DNA of 64,000 nt from Solenopsis invicta (lineage: Eukaryota; Arthropoda; Insecta; Hymenoptera; Formicidae), in the NCBI RefSeq assembly GCF_016802725.1, contig NC_052669.1, positions 1,636,501-1,700,500 on the forward strand, written 5' to 3'. The notes under the pieces were generated by a model, which saw nothing but the letters and a program-made list of their open reading frames with translations, did no database searches and was not told the origin of the DNA. Below are positions 22,679-34,764 of this stretch, one piece after another (within the stretch, counting starts at the first letter, position 1; the number at the start of each line of letters is the position of its first letter). A program made the position numbers and the translations under genes.

Positions 22679-23597
22679 TATATGTAGTCTATTGTTATAT
22701 TTTATATGCGCCGATTAGTGTACAAATAGTATTTCAAATGTAATTTTATATATATCTTCTAGCTGTTCAAATTACGCACCGTTATTATTATTGTTTTAAC
22801 TAAAAAAAAAATAATTAAGACTAAATTCCGGCAAAATAAAAAGAATATAATACACATAACGTTAAAATTAAATTAAATTAAATTGAAATACTTGGTTTTG
22901 AAATGTGAATTGCGCTTTTCGTGACTTTATATGGTAGCATTCATGGAATTCATATGCGAAAATTTTAGATGGCGTTCAAATTCTCAGGATAATTACATTT
23001 TTTCGACGCGAAATTGTCAAGAACTATGAACGTGCGTGCCGTTAAAAAAAAATTGGCTCGCAGATACGATAAAGTGTATTACATACGGTGATTAGAGAGA
23101 ACGTCAACGTTATTGATAGGCCATCGACATGTCGCGAACACTAAAGTATCCTAATAGCATCTGGCAGCGAGTGTTTCAGGTGGTTTTAAAAATTGATCGT
23201 CACATCGATCGACAGTAAACGCCATGGCATATATGGAAGAAGAACTTGCCCCTCGAGCGTCCTTCTATCGTTTCGCCGTAAATGGTGTCTCCAAGACCGT
23301 TTCTCTTCGGGGTCTGTCGCCATTCGCTGGTCACACCGAAGAGCCTTGATCCATTCGTCACGACCGCAACGATACCACGGACATTCGATCATTAATCCAC
23401 GCATCCGCACGCGCATACACACACGTGAACGTGTCATCCGCGAGTGTACGAAATTTGTATTCAGCATCACTCCTCAACTAATCCAGAAACGTGATTCGTA
23501 ATGAAAGCGGTAATAAATATACCGTTCAAATATTTTGGAAATCTTTATTGAAATTAGTCCTTGCGTTTGATAATTAAAAAATTAAAATTCTAATATA

Positions 23598-23599
<2 letters not shown>

Positions 23600-23642
<43 letters not shown>

Positions 23643-23644
23643 CA
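23600..23644. repeat. (TG)n(CG)n alternating tract
   Basis: About 18 TG units run into CGCGCG, then a small palindrome. Another alternating purine-pyrimidine tract like 6216-6263, with the CG part on the other side. Confidence 0.95.
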
Positions 23645-23705
23645 AAGCGCATCAACGATGAAATGATTAAAATTTTATATTTGTTATAACAAAATGCAAT
23701 GCAAT

Positions 23706-23737
23706 AAAGAGAGAAAGAGAGAGAGAGAAAGAGAAAA
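23706..23737. repeat. Interrupted (GA)n tract
   Basis: GA and AAA units over about 30 bases, all purine on this strand. Confidence 0.85.
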
Positions 23738-23897
23738 TTAAACTAACCGTTTCGCAGAATTTAATTTAATTGAATTATTTATTCGCAATTTCATTCAGCA
23801 CGTGAGTACAATTTTTTAATTATAAAAAATTTGCTGCTGTATGGTTTCGTGTAATTCCAGATTTTTCACAAAGGCTATTTCCGTTTGATTAATTTTC

Positions 23898-23940
23898 AAT
23901 ACTCATTATATCTGCCGATTAATACTCATTATATCTGCCG
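23898..23940. repeat. 23-bp tandem doublet
   Basis: AATACTCATTATATCTGCCG occurs twice, 23 bases apart, identical over 20 bases. A recent local duplication. Confidence 0.95.
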
Positions 23941-24717
23941 GAAATATTAGACGTTAAAATGCAAAAAAAAAGCCTGGCGAAATAATAATTATTGAATCAG
24001 AGAAAATTTTCTGGCAATTCCCATATTAACATTGACGGCTGTTTGGAGATTTTCCAGATTCCTCCACACCGATTTGAGATTGCATCGAGGATTCTGTCGA
24101 CGCAGCCAGCCAGCGTCAGCGTGCGGCGGGATAACATCGGCCGAGCATTCGGGCGTGGCGGATGAATTTAGAATGAATAAACGGGAGAATTTTTTCGGCG
24201 TAGACGTGTGGATTTCGGGGACTAAATCCGATCGCGCGCGTTCGCACGCGATTCGAGCTTCCAGCTGGCTTTATCGCTTTTCTAGCCCGGGTATCTAGCC
24301 GGTCGAGGCAAAGTATCCCGTTTCGATTTTATATCCGCGGGAAGAGAAATGGTGTGCAACGCGCGCGCGTTCGCCGTGTTCATCGCGTTTGCGAGAGCGA
24401 GCCGACCGGTGCGGCGACGGCGGTGGCGGCGGCGTGCGCCCGAGATTTTTATTCGATTGCCGCGGGGCCGAGAATATACTTTTTTTTTTATCGGTATCCG
24501 GTGCGTCGTTTGCGGGAACCATCGTCCTCGACGGATATCACCGCATATTACAGCGCGTGGAAAAAAAAAATCTATTCGTTCGCCTCTTTCCCGAGCATGG
24601 GGAGCGTGTGGAAGAGATTTTAAAAGTGACAAGCACTGTAACACAAAAATGAAGTGAGAGCGGTTTCTCAGAAAATCGTTTTCAATTCCGGTTATTATAT
24701 CCTTATTTTTCCGAAGG

Positions 24718-25000
24718 TGAGAGCTGATGGATACGTATTATCGGTCGCCTAAATCACCTACCTCATCAATATTTAACATTTTTATTTAATATAATTAACA
24801 TTTAGTGACAAAAATGTAAAATAATGGAATGAGTAATATAGACAAAAATTAATAGATTACATCTTGTTTTGTGTATAATAACAACATTTAAAAAAATCAA
24901 GTACAATTGATGTTAATTTTTTATATCAATTTGTATAGCCTAATTACATAATCGTACAATATTATATTGAATTTTTATATTTTTATGAAAGTAGATTATT
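24718..25000 (+). repeat. Dispersed repeat R, copy 3
   Basis: GAGAGCTGATGGATACGTAT, CGGTCGCCTAAATCACCTAC and CTCATCAATATTT align with copies 1 and 2. A fourth, shorter match (ATCGATTGCCTAAATCGTAC) lies at about 25397. The following 25000-25570 is AT-rich with no other feature. Confidence 0.65.
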
Positions 25001-27525
25001 GTAAAATATTTTACACGAATTGTACATGTATATACATTTGCAATTATTATACACATTAAATCAATATTTTTATAAAATCTGTCGAATTTCCTAAATTGTA
25101 CCACCACAAATATTATATAAATGGCATTAATATAAGATTGAAATAATAATAAAACTAATAATCAATACAAATATAAAAGTATGTCAATATAAATAAATTC
25201 AGGTCAGTTTTATTTCATCATCATTTCCTTTTATTATTATTTACTAATTATTATATATTTAATCCTTTTTCCGATTTATTATTAATAAAATAAGTGTTAA
25301 TTCATGATTCCTAACACTTTTAATTATTTTAATTTATAAATTTAATATTTAAAAAAACGCTACTATTTAGAAAACCCTCAAATACGATTTATAATAGACT
25401 ATCGATTGCCTAAATCGTACTTTTTGCAGCAATGTTGCAAAAAGATTTGTAATAAATTAATTTGTTATTAGTAAAAAGTGAAATATTTTAGTAACAAGTA
25501 TCTGTCAAATTACAATTTTTAATGCTTATTTGCACAGAAATAAGTACTAAATTTCGACAATAACAAAAAGTTACCGAAGTCGTACGTATTTGATAACTCT
25601 CTCCACATTGCAAAACAATAAGATTTCACTGATGCAGATAACTAGAATATAACGTAATCCGTTGCAAGAAAGTCTACGGGTTTCCGGGTGACATACCTGA
25701 GACACCCAGTAGATCGCCGTCTCAATCGATTCTTTCGCAACGAGTGAACTCGCAGCTTGACATCCATGGTATATCACGGCTAATCAACACGGACTTCGGG
25801 TGCGCGAAGTGATTTATGTGGTTTACCACGGCTGCCTGCCAATAATAGCTCCCGTTCTCGCCTCTCGCGCGCGTACGCTCCTTCGTCTTCACGCGCGTGG
25901 TAAACGTAAAGTTTTCCGCGTAACGAGTAGCGAGCTGCCGTTACGCTGCGTTAAACAGCACGCGAGTGCGAGAAGCGATTAACGCTGCTCACCCGCAAGT
26001 GTTTGCGCTACACATTTGTAAATGGAACAGTTTTTCGTTACCGTACGTTATCTGGATGTTATTGATTTTTCCGTGTACTTAACTGCAAACGCGACAGAAG
26101 AGAGACAGACAGAGTAAATTTATATACTCTATTTATTTGCACGCTATATCTTTCTTTAAGAAAGTACTTTACTTTGTTAGATCCGAAAAAAAGTACGTTT
26201 TTAAGAATTAATTTATAGAAAAGTGTTGAAACAAAATGCAACTTTTGTAGAAATTTATTGATTATTATTGATTATATAATGTAATTATTGAGATTTTTTA
26301 CTCTTAATAATAAGCTGATATGTTAACATGTAATAACTAGGTATAAACAAATGTAAAAATCAAATTAGCAAAAAAAGACTTCATGCATTATAAGAAAAAT
26401 AAGTTTTAAGAAAAACCTTTCTCATTAAAATCGAAACGCAATTTGTCATTTATTTTAAGATCAGTAGCGTTTTTTTTTTTTCAATTATGTAGAAGCGTCC
26501 TAGCGATACGTCTCGGTTTAAAACGATGGTGAGAGAAAGATAAATATCAGAAACACGTTTCATCGATAGGTCCGCGTTGAGTTTCGGATCCCGGGCTATT
26601 TCTCTCTTCCGGATTCCACGCTGCGCAAATAAATACTTATGGCTACGCGAACCCAGTAGTTTTATCGTCCCTAAGCTCGGTCGCGCCTATATACATACGT
26701 TTCACTTAGAGACCGGAGCTACACTCATTCGAAAAGGACGATAGGACTTTCCTTGGACCGTAAGGCTATCTTGAAATGTATAGCCGGACATGTTCAGTAA
26801 TCTCACTCACTTTTAGAAACTGATAAAGAGCAGGCCGAATTCTACATCAATAGAAAATATCGCTCGTGAAGATTTATGAGATATTTCTATTGTTTCCGAA
26901 AAGATTCTTGGGCGGTCGAAATTTATTATCAATTGAAATACTGAAAAGCCTTTGCTCTAATATTTTAACAGAAAAAAATATTACAGACCTGTATATATTA
27001 TCAAAGCAAATTAGCCTTTATTAAGGTGCGTAGTTATGGATTATTTTCAATATATCAATAACATCAAAGCACTGGCTATCGACATTAATTATAGAACACT
27101 AGCAAATTGAAAAAAATATTTTTCAACATCACTTACAACTTTTTATTTAAAGAGATAAATATAGAATGCGTTTGTTTTAAAAATATAATTTAAAAAAGTT
27201 AAAAAAGATTTAAAATTACAATACATTAAAAAAAGTGTCATTATGTTTTGAAAGTATTTCTTTCAAACGTGATTTATCCGATTAATTAAAAATTGTTAAC
27301 ATTTTCTTTTATTTTTCAGATTTATTTTAATAAATCAGAAATGTATTATATTTACCTCTTCAAATAAAAACTTTACATATTGTTAAAAAATATTTTTTAA
27401 TTCTCCTATAACTGAATATGTGCGATATACACAATAATGCATTGTAATTGCAAATTTACTTAAAAATCGTGGTGAATGTTATACATATCGCGGTTTTCAT
27501 CTTATATAAAATATACAAGATTAAT
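25001..27525. other. AT-rich non-coding DNA with CpG patches
   Basis: CpG-denser patches at 25680-26000 and 26500-26780; otherwise AT-rich. Short frames (60-68 codons) not recognisable. No gene or RNA seen. Confidence 0.5.
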
Positions 27526-27645
27526 AATATAAATGGAACGTGATACAAAATTGTGTTTATTACAAAATAGCATACAATTTAAAATATTTTAAATTGTATG
27601 TAATTTTGTAACAAATACAATTTTGTATCACGTTTCATTTATATT
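27526..27645. mobile_element. 120-bp near-perfect fold-back MITE
   Basis: The two halves are reverse complements over almost the whole length: AATATAAATG, then AACGTGATACAAAATTGT and further to CATACAATTTAAAA at the centre, with only a few mismatches and almost no loop. Such an element makes a very stable hairpin. No target duplication could be fixed because the flanks are AT-rich. Non-coding. Confidence 0.75.
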
Positions 27646-28848
27646 GTAAACATTTTGAATTATATGAAATTTTATGAAAAAGAAAATTATGTTTGGTTTT
27701 TTTTATTTTGCGTTAGTCACACTGCTAATACGGCATAAAAAATTGTATAAAATATTACACTATACATAATATTACACTAGTCTACTAAAATAAACGTTTT
27801 TTTCTGCGGATGTAATAAGGCTAAGTAATTTTTATAAATTTTTGCGCGCTGAACATGAATTTGTTGCTATATTTGGGTATTATGTTGAAATTTTGGGAAA
27901 AATAATGTCAAAGAGGTAAAAAACGATGATTTTAAAGGTTTTTATGGTATTGCAACACTTGTAGTAAATTTTTTTTTTAATTTCGTTTACACTACGTGAA
28001 AGTATGAACTTTTATTACATTTAAAATGCATTTTGTTCTATGTCGCTACGATCTTCCGTTTTATAGATATAAAGTCACTTAGTCTCATTACATCCGCAAA
28101 TTTTCACAGTATCATAATAATTAAAATAACACTCAGAATTATTAAGTTAAAGAAAACAGTAAATATTAAACTATTTATATTTAAATGTAATATATGCAAA
28201 TGTTTATTCTCAATATTTGCATGCATCTTCTCTGTATCTTAAATAAGAATTTGTGTACGTATAATAATTTTAAATTTGTATACAATTTATATTATCTGTA
28301 ACAATTTTAAATTTATATATTTTTATTAATCAAACAATCACTTTCTTTCTCATAAAATTTCACAGAATGTTTATTTATATACAACAATAACGTTAATATT
28401 ATCTGTAACTGTTGTAAAATGTTTACAAAATAACATTTTGATTATTTATCATAAATACTGAAAAGGGCTAAGTAAATCCAAAACATGTTTGTTTCAATTT
28501 AAATTAATATTAAAATAATTTATTCACATGAACATCTTATGCTCTCTGTTTGGTCATTTATTTCTATATTTGTTATGTATTTTTTATTCCACGCTATTAA
28601 ATATCACAGTTTACAAAACTTTCACGAATTAATAAAGAGAATAAATTGCAAACCAATTAGTTAAACCTAATGTTAAAAATAATAGTTACCAAATGTGCAT
28701 TCATAATATTTAAATCATGAAATAAATACATAATTTTCATTAAAAAGCATTTTGTAACAAAAATGTTTGCAGTTTTCCTTTACAAACGTTTATCAATGAA
28801 TAAATAGTTAATTACAAAAGTTCGATTTTGAGGTCCATTTGAAAATTT
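27646..28848. other. AT-rich non-coding DNA
   Basis: Uniformly A+T-rich with dense stops. A 69-codon frame at 28033-28242 is not recognisable. Nothing else seen. Confidence 0.5.
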
Positions 28849-28977
28849 AAATCGCAGGCGCAATTTGAAATCGCATGCAAAATCGCAATTAAAAATCTAT
28901 TTGTACACCAATGCGAATTGTATATCACTGCGATTGAAAAGAAAATTGCGGTAGCAGCAATAAATCGCAAAATCGCA
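28849..28977. promoter_or_regulatory. Cluster of AATCGCA / TGCGATT motifs
   Basis: Within about 130 bases, AAATCGCA or AATCGCA occurs at 28849, 28868, 28881, 28962 and 28971, with TGCGAAT/TGCGATT at 28912 and 28929 and ATTGCG at 28945. The spacing is irregular, so this is not a simple tandem repeat. It could be a homotypic binding-site cluster or an eroded low-complexity repeat; no factor is assigned. Confidence 0.3.
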
Positions 28978-29844
28978 CATCTCTATAACCCTTTAATAAG
29001 TGAAGACTGCGTTATTTCATTTCCCGTCGTCGCTTTTATTTAATCTGTACAATTTTTCTTCTTATCCTCTATTCCGTTGTACTTTATTCTATTTTATTCT
29101 ACTCTTTCTGTCGAGTCTCCACGCTAACGGTCTTTTCCATGACACCTCCTTAAATTATCCCGGCCCTTAGCTTTTTATTACATCCAAGGGCTCCCTCCTG
29201 CGTTCCGAAAATAATCTTCGCACAGGCAACGTCACAAATGCACGCTCACAAAGGGCAGCTCGGGCTATCTGACGCAATGGGTGTCGATCTTTATCAACGT
29301 CACGCGATATCGAGAGGCTGAGACACCGTAGCAGTCGCTGACTGCGATAATAAAACGGAAACGTCGGACGATTATTTAATTAACTCGAAGCCGAGCGGGC
29401 GAAAGTAAGTACGTGCGGCACGATAAATCGTGGCGCGGACTTATTAGCCTTTCATGCGGATCCACCTCGTGCCACCGTTCTTGCTCCGTTGACCCGAGAG
29501 ATTCTCAATTTCCTGAAGACGCAGCGCGACGACGACGACGACGACGAATACGACGTCGCAGGCAGCTGGGGCGACTATCTGTGTACACTACTATAGTGCA
29601 TAGCGCCTGCTCGTCGGTGCTGCATTATTAACCGGGACTTGTTAACGTCGTTTCTTTCCCGTATTCCGTAGGAACGACCACCCCGCGCCACAGTATACAC
29701 TTCCCTCCGTGTCCCGCAACCATTGTGTCCCCTCGCAGACATTGCGGTCTACCTTTGGTACACGACTTTACGTAACGGCGGCATTCCGCTACGCGCGACA
29801 TTAATCCGTTAGCGGCGGAATTCTTCTTAAATGCAAAGAGAAAG

Positions 29845-29848
<4 letters not shown>
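28978..29848. other. CpG-rich non-coding block
   Basis: Bases 29200-29820 are CpG-dense, with a (GAC)n run at 29527-29546. A donor-like AAAGTAAGTA lies at 29404. The 72-codon frame at 29413-29631 includes the trinucleotide run as poly-Arg and is not convincing. Confidence 0.45.

Positions 29849-29882
<34 letters not shown>
29849..29882. repeat. (AG)n microsatellite
   Basis: About 17 AG units, followed by a degenerate purine stretch to 29897. Confidence 0.95.
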
Positions 29883-29894
<12 letters not shown>

Positions 29895-30119
29895 GAGTTA
29901 AATGTTTGATGAAATTACTGTAATCATTGTGGAAAGCTACAAAATAAAAATTAATGACAAGAATAATTGATGAAAGAATTATTTTGCATCTTTTAGCAGA
30001 GGTGTCTAAGGTTCCCGAAGGGTCGAACCCTATGTCAAGCAATTAATTTTAAGTAAACTGAGAACATCGATCGAAAGGTGAAAATATCATAATAAATGAT
30101 ACTAACAAGTATCTAAATA

Positions 30120-30225
30120 TGAGAACTCATTCTCCCTAAAAAAAGAATTTACTTCAGTTAGGGATCAAATCTGAGACTTTCCGACTTTACGGGGCGGGTA
30201 TCTTAGAGAATTGCGTAAACTTGAA
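30120..30225 (-). mobile_element. tRNA-derived SINE-like relic, copy 1
   Basis: Read on the minus strand, GTTTACGCAATTCTCTAAGA (A-box region), then ACCCGCCCCGTAAAGTCGGA (like an anticodon arm) and AGATTTGATCC (B box, 30162-30172) follow tRNA order and spacing. After the B box, CTAACTGAAGTA matches TGATTGAAGTA at the same place in copy 2 near 43871. The tRNA part is too altered to be functional. Related minus-strand sequence may continue to about 30000, where GGGTTCGACCCTTCGGGAAC forms a small inverted repeat. Element ends not defined. Confidence 0.4.
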
Positions 30226-30494
30226 AAGGTATAAGATCACACAATAAATATCAGTACTAAGATCTAGCTGGTACCGATAAGACATTTCGTTTATATTTTT
30301 AGTAAAAAAAATTTTTCACATATAACTATATATGATTATATTACGAGGTTGTAATATTAATTAAGTTTAATTTTGAGAAAATTTCAAGCCAGTCAATTAC
30401 TGGTTAATGTACTTTGATGAGCATGTTTAACGTGTTTAAGTTTTCATCTATATATGCATACGTATGTTCATTTATGTTTTAAAATAAATATAAC

Positions 30495-30530
<36 letters not shown>

Positions 30531-33133
30531 TAGTATATAAAATCTACGATCTACTCTGTGTTCATTGAATTTATTCAACGCTCGAATATGGCCGACTTAT
30601 AATTAATCATAATTAATGCCACACAGGAATAGGTCGCTTGGTGACGCGAGTGCGAAATAATTCATGACATTTTAGAAATATACGTACGCAACACACAAAA
30701 TTGTCACTTTTACATATTGCGCAGAATAACATTCAAAATATTTCCAACAAACAAAATGTTTTCATTTCTTTTTGGAAGCAAATACTTTCGCAAACTTTAT
30801 CGCTTTAAAGTAAATCAAAGTTGAATTAAAGAATTTGTCATTAAACTTCAATCTGCCAATTTTCGAGAGTCTACATGCCCGGTTTCGTAATTGTCATTTG
30901 ATGGCGGGATAAAAAGTAAAACCCTTCTTGCGCGAAAAGAATTGTTGTTTCTGCTGTTAGGTGATGACGTCCATGCGGAACGCGAGATCTGGGAAGATCC
31001 GGCAGATTGCAAAACGCGCCCGTTGAAAAACCATATTTAATTACGCCCGACGAGCGCCACGCTTCTCCTCGCCCTCGATTTTAATAAGGATTCCGACGGA
31101 GACATAAAATTTCACGACTATCTGCTCATTGAAATTCTACTCGTTCCAACCTGATCGGTAGACACACGTGACAAGGCTGACAACCCTCTTTTCTTGGCGT
31201 AGTAACCGCCACTGAGAAGAACGAGACGAATGTTTCATAAAAACGTTCACGGATGAAAATCCAATCAAGATGTGACTCGGTTCTTCGCGTTAGGAGGTCG
31301 CGGAGGGTGTAAGGGCAATGATTCTTTCAGAGAATAGAAAAAGCGACACGAGGATTACTTTATTAATATTCCGCAATTTCTTATATTTAAATTGAGCTCA
31401 AAATATCTCGCAGTTTTCGAAAATTACGTACAATCTTTCAAGATAAATGTGTATGTACATAATTTCTTTAACTTGCATCTCGCGACGCTAAATGTGCAAT
31501 TTCAAGAATGATGCAAATAACCACGAAGACATCCACGAGACAAAATTTTACTTCTACTTTCGACTTCAATTAGATTCTTTGTGCCTATTTTGATACTTTA
31601 AACATGCAAATGCACATATTTTAAACTTACTGACTATAATAAAGTCTTTGTGGATAGTTTTAAGAGGTTGCAAGAGATTTAACAGAAACTCTTTGAACCT
31701 CAAAGTAAAATATTTCCCGATGTTACTACTTCGAGGCATAAAGTAAGTACTCAATAGACCTAATTGAAGTCGAAAGTAAAAGTACAATTTTAACTTGGGA
31801 TAGATAAAAATTAGTGTGTGTTATTACATTTACAACGCAAGCAAATATTCGACATTGTTATACAAGTAATAAGGTAAACATATTTCGTGTACAGGGTCTA
31901 CATTATGATTAATAATGTTTAATAGTACCTGTTTATTTTTATTTTTTTTAATTGGATAAGCTTTCCGTGCAAATGCACCAAAGAGAATACGATCTCAACT
32001 TCGAGCCAAAAATTGATAAGTAATACGATGATGAAATTATATTGGAGCTTATTCGACGTGCCAATGGCGAAATTCTCAAACGATACATCTCAGGAAATTT
32101 GACGGGTTTAATACCTTAATGTATTATATATCCTGCGCACACTTTCGAGTAGAAGATGTACAGTTTATTTTTAAATGGCGGAATAAGAATCCTTCTTTAG
32201 ATAGGTAAGTTCAAGAAGCTGTCGCACGAAGGAGAGAAGAAAGACTTCGGCGTGGGAGGAGACTCCGAGGAATGGGAGCGAGGACGAAGCGATGGAAAAG
32301 GATTGAAATATATTCCCTCGTACCGCCGGAGGCGGCGCGCTTGCAGTTGCAGTTATACCGAGCGCTCCTTCCCTCCGTTCCACCACCCCCGTTTCGTTCT
32401 GTCCATTCTCGACTCCTAGTCTTTCCGTAGGCAAAACCTCTTTGCGCGGCAGTTGTCTTCTGCGAGAGAGATGAACGCGAGTGAAAGTAAAAAAAAAGAG
32501 AAAAGAAATACAGTAAGGAGCGAGCCAAGGAAATTCGATTTACTCACGACATAAATAAAGATGGATCCTCGCTGATAGAAACGCGTTTTTTCTACATCAA
32601 TAACATAAATTGATTAATAATTAACGCGCTTCGAAAATTCATTGTATTAATAAGGGATGATTCGTATTTGTTCTCACGTTTTATGTAAGTGTAACACGAT
32701 CACTTCCGATCATCTTAAACATCACTTGCTTTGCTTTTCTCTTTCCGGGAATAGCAAAAAATCGCGGGTAAAGAAAATCGCCGCAGAATCCGCAGCTTGA
32801 AGCTCGCTATGAGATCACAAATCGGATTTTGCGATTTGCTCCCCCTTTCTATCAAACAAACGTTCTCTACCCTAAGTCACGTATCACGTGTGTTTCTTCG
32901 TTTTTAGATCTTTCATTTTTGAACCTGCGCGAGCAACCTTAGCGCGCATGCTTTTATCATCTTTTGCATAAATAGATTTTTTTTCAATATATCAGCATTT
33001 TTATGCAGTATCGTGCAGAACGACAACTAATCTTATGCAAAATTTTCGGACATAACTTAAAAAATTGCGTTTGAAAAATTCGTGTACTTCTTGCACTCTT
33101 TCTAAATATATTTATAGACTGATGTAAATACAT
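30226..33133. other. Non-coding DNA
   Basis: AT-rich, with CpG-denser stretches at 30860-31330 and 32200-32540. Overlapping 87- and 105-codon minus-strand frames at 32171-32528 are not recognisable. No gene called. Confidence 0.5.
30499..30528. repeat. (AG)15 microsatellite
   Basis: Fifteen uninterrupted AG units. Confidence 0.95.
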
Positions 33134-33209
33134 TTTAATAAATTGATAACGTGTGTATACACACACACGCACGCACGCACGCACGCACACACATTATCAA
33201 TTTATTAAA
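33134..33209. repeat. (CA)n/(CGCA)n microsatellite inside a perfect inverted repeat
   Basis: TTTAATAAATTGATAA at 33134-33149 is the exact reverse complement of 33194-33209. Between them lie GTGTGTATACACAC, five ACGC units and more CA. The pairing continues inward with one mismatch (CGTGTGT against ACACACA). The simplest reading is a small palindromic element whose CA loop expanded. The 64- and 68-codon frames through it are artefacts. Confidence 0.85.
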
Positions 33210-34764
33210 GCATAGTTATATTAATCTGTATGCTATTAAAAATATCATGAAATTTAATGTATTTGTAAGTTACACAAGTATATTAAATTTAATACACTCG
33301 TATATATTACTGAAAAGTATGTGTAAAAATTTCGTTCACTTTTGATAACATACAATTTTTTTAATATGTCTACCTAAAATTTGCTGTGTATTTTTAACAA
33401 TGTGACCTACAAGAATAAATAGAGAAAAGTCACCAGTACGGGCATATCACTTTGTTTTCAGGTAATATTTATTAAACAAAAGCTAAAAATAAAACTTTAA
33501 AAACATGAAAATAAAATAGAAAATCTCCTATAATACTGTTTCGTATCTTACAATAATAATAAATTAATATTTTCGCAACGTAACCAAAAAAGAGTGTCTG
33601 AGAAATTAAGCCCCAAAAATAGCACGATAGGTAATAATAACAGATTTGAAATACGATCACGTAGGGTAGGAGTTAATTATAAAATAAATTGATATATTAA
33701 ATAATAATATACATCTTTTTATTAAACAACATAGTTTATAAAATAAAAAAAGTTAAAATTAAATCCTCCTACTTAATGCTTTTTTAGCACCTTATTAGTG
33801 GATCTATGAAGACCGGCGCTATTTTTCCTATCTTAAGGTATTAAAGATGTAAAAAAATTCATGAAACATTTCATCAATAATATAGTTAAAGATTTCGTAG
33901 TTATTATCTGTTCAGAAAGATGGTCCGCTTTACGCTGCACAGCAATTTTGTTTCAAACCGCATTACGGGAAAAATATAAAAATGAAAAATATTAACAGAA
34001 CAATTTTAGGAAGCTTATATTATATCAATAATATACTCACTATTGTTTAAACTGTGCAATTTGCAAAAGAAAATCGTGCGAATTTTATTCTCGCTTTTCA
34101 AAAATTCGTTTTTAACAGATTTTATGTAGAAGAAAAGCTATAAATATCTAGGGATTTTTATTTCTTTAATTATCTAAGCAGATCTATCAATATTAATACA
34201 ATGCAATGTTTATTTTCCGAGAAATAATGCTATTTTAAAAGAGCTGTCCTTGTACTAGCGACTTTTTTCTGTATATATTATAAGTGGTTATTTAGCGGTA
34301 GAGATCGATTAGTACACCTACCTACAAATGGAGATAAAGTCTATAATTGGGGACGCTGAGAGCAAAGAGGTTAAATCCGACTTTAGGGTAATTTCCTAGG
34401 TTCTTAATGAGACGGGCTTCTGCAACAGAAATAATAATCCTCCAGCCCGGTCTGACAACGGCGATGAGATTGCTCCTGAAGGCGCCGGCTGGACCGAGAA
34501 CGAAGTTTGGGCCGTAACTTCCGCGGCGGAAGACGAGCGGCAGTAAAGGCTCAAACGATAGCTCATTAAAGTAGTCTTCCGCGACAGCTGCGATCGGTTT
34601 CGCAGTCGAGAGTTCTCTTATCCGTCAGTTTTACGTCAGCATGTAATTAAGTTCTTACTCGGTCTCCGCGGTCATGAATTCTACACAGGCAAACGCAAGC
34701 ATCTATTCTTTTATGACCCAATGAAGCTTTTAATTCTACGAACGTTGTTCTCGCGTTAGACATA
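33210..34764. other. AT-rich DNA, then a CpG-denser block at 34360-34680
   Basis: The first kilobase holds nothing supportable. Around 34380-34560 a minus-strand frame without ATG stays open through a G+C-richer stretch, but I cannot match it to any family and see no splice pattern that would make it an exon. Confidence 0.45.

Larger units (their letters stand above)
22679..24717. other. Non-coding DNA; CpG-dense block at 24030-24660
   Basis: AT-rich to 23050, mixed to 24030, then a strongly CpG-dense block with GCGGCGACGGCGGTGGCGGC (24408-24432 region). Several overlapping frames of 75-120 codons on both strands in that block are not recognisable and look compositional. Such a block could be a promoter or untranslated exon, but no start element is clear. 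Confidence 0.45.

Noticed and set aside
30008..30031. tRNA T-arm-like GGGTTCGACCC on the minus strand as a separate tRNA gene
   Set aside because: No D arm, anticodon arm or acceptor pairing lies upstream; it is a short inverted repeat, possibly part of the SINE-like relic.
31891..31905. ACAGGGTCTAC as another end of the 4108-5112 family
   Set aside because: Similarity stops after ACAGGGT and no inverted partner was found within 2 kb.
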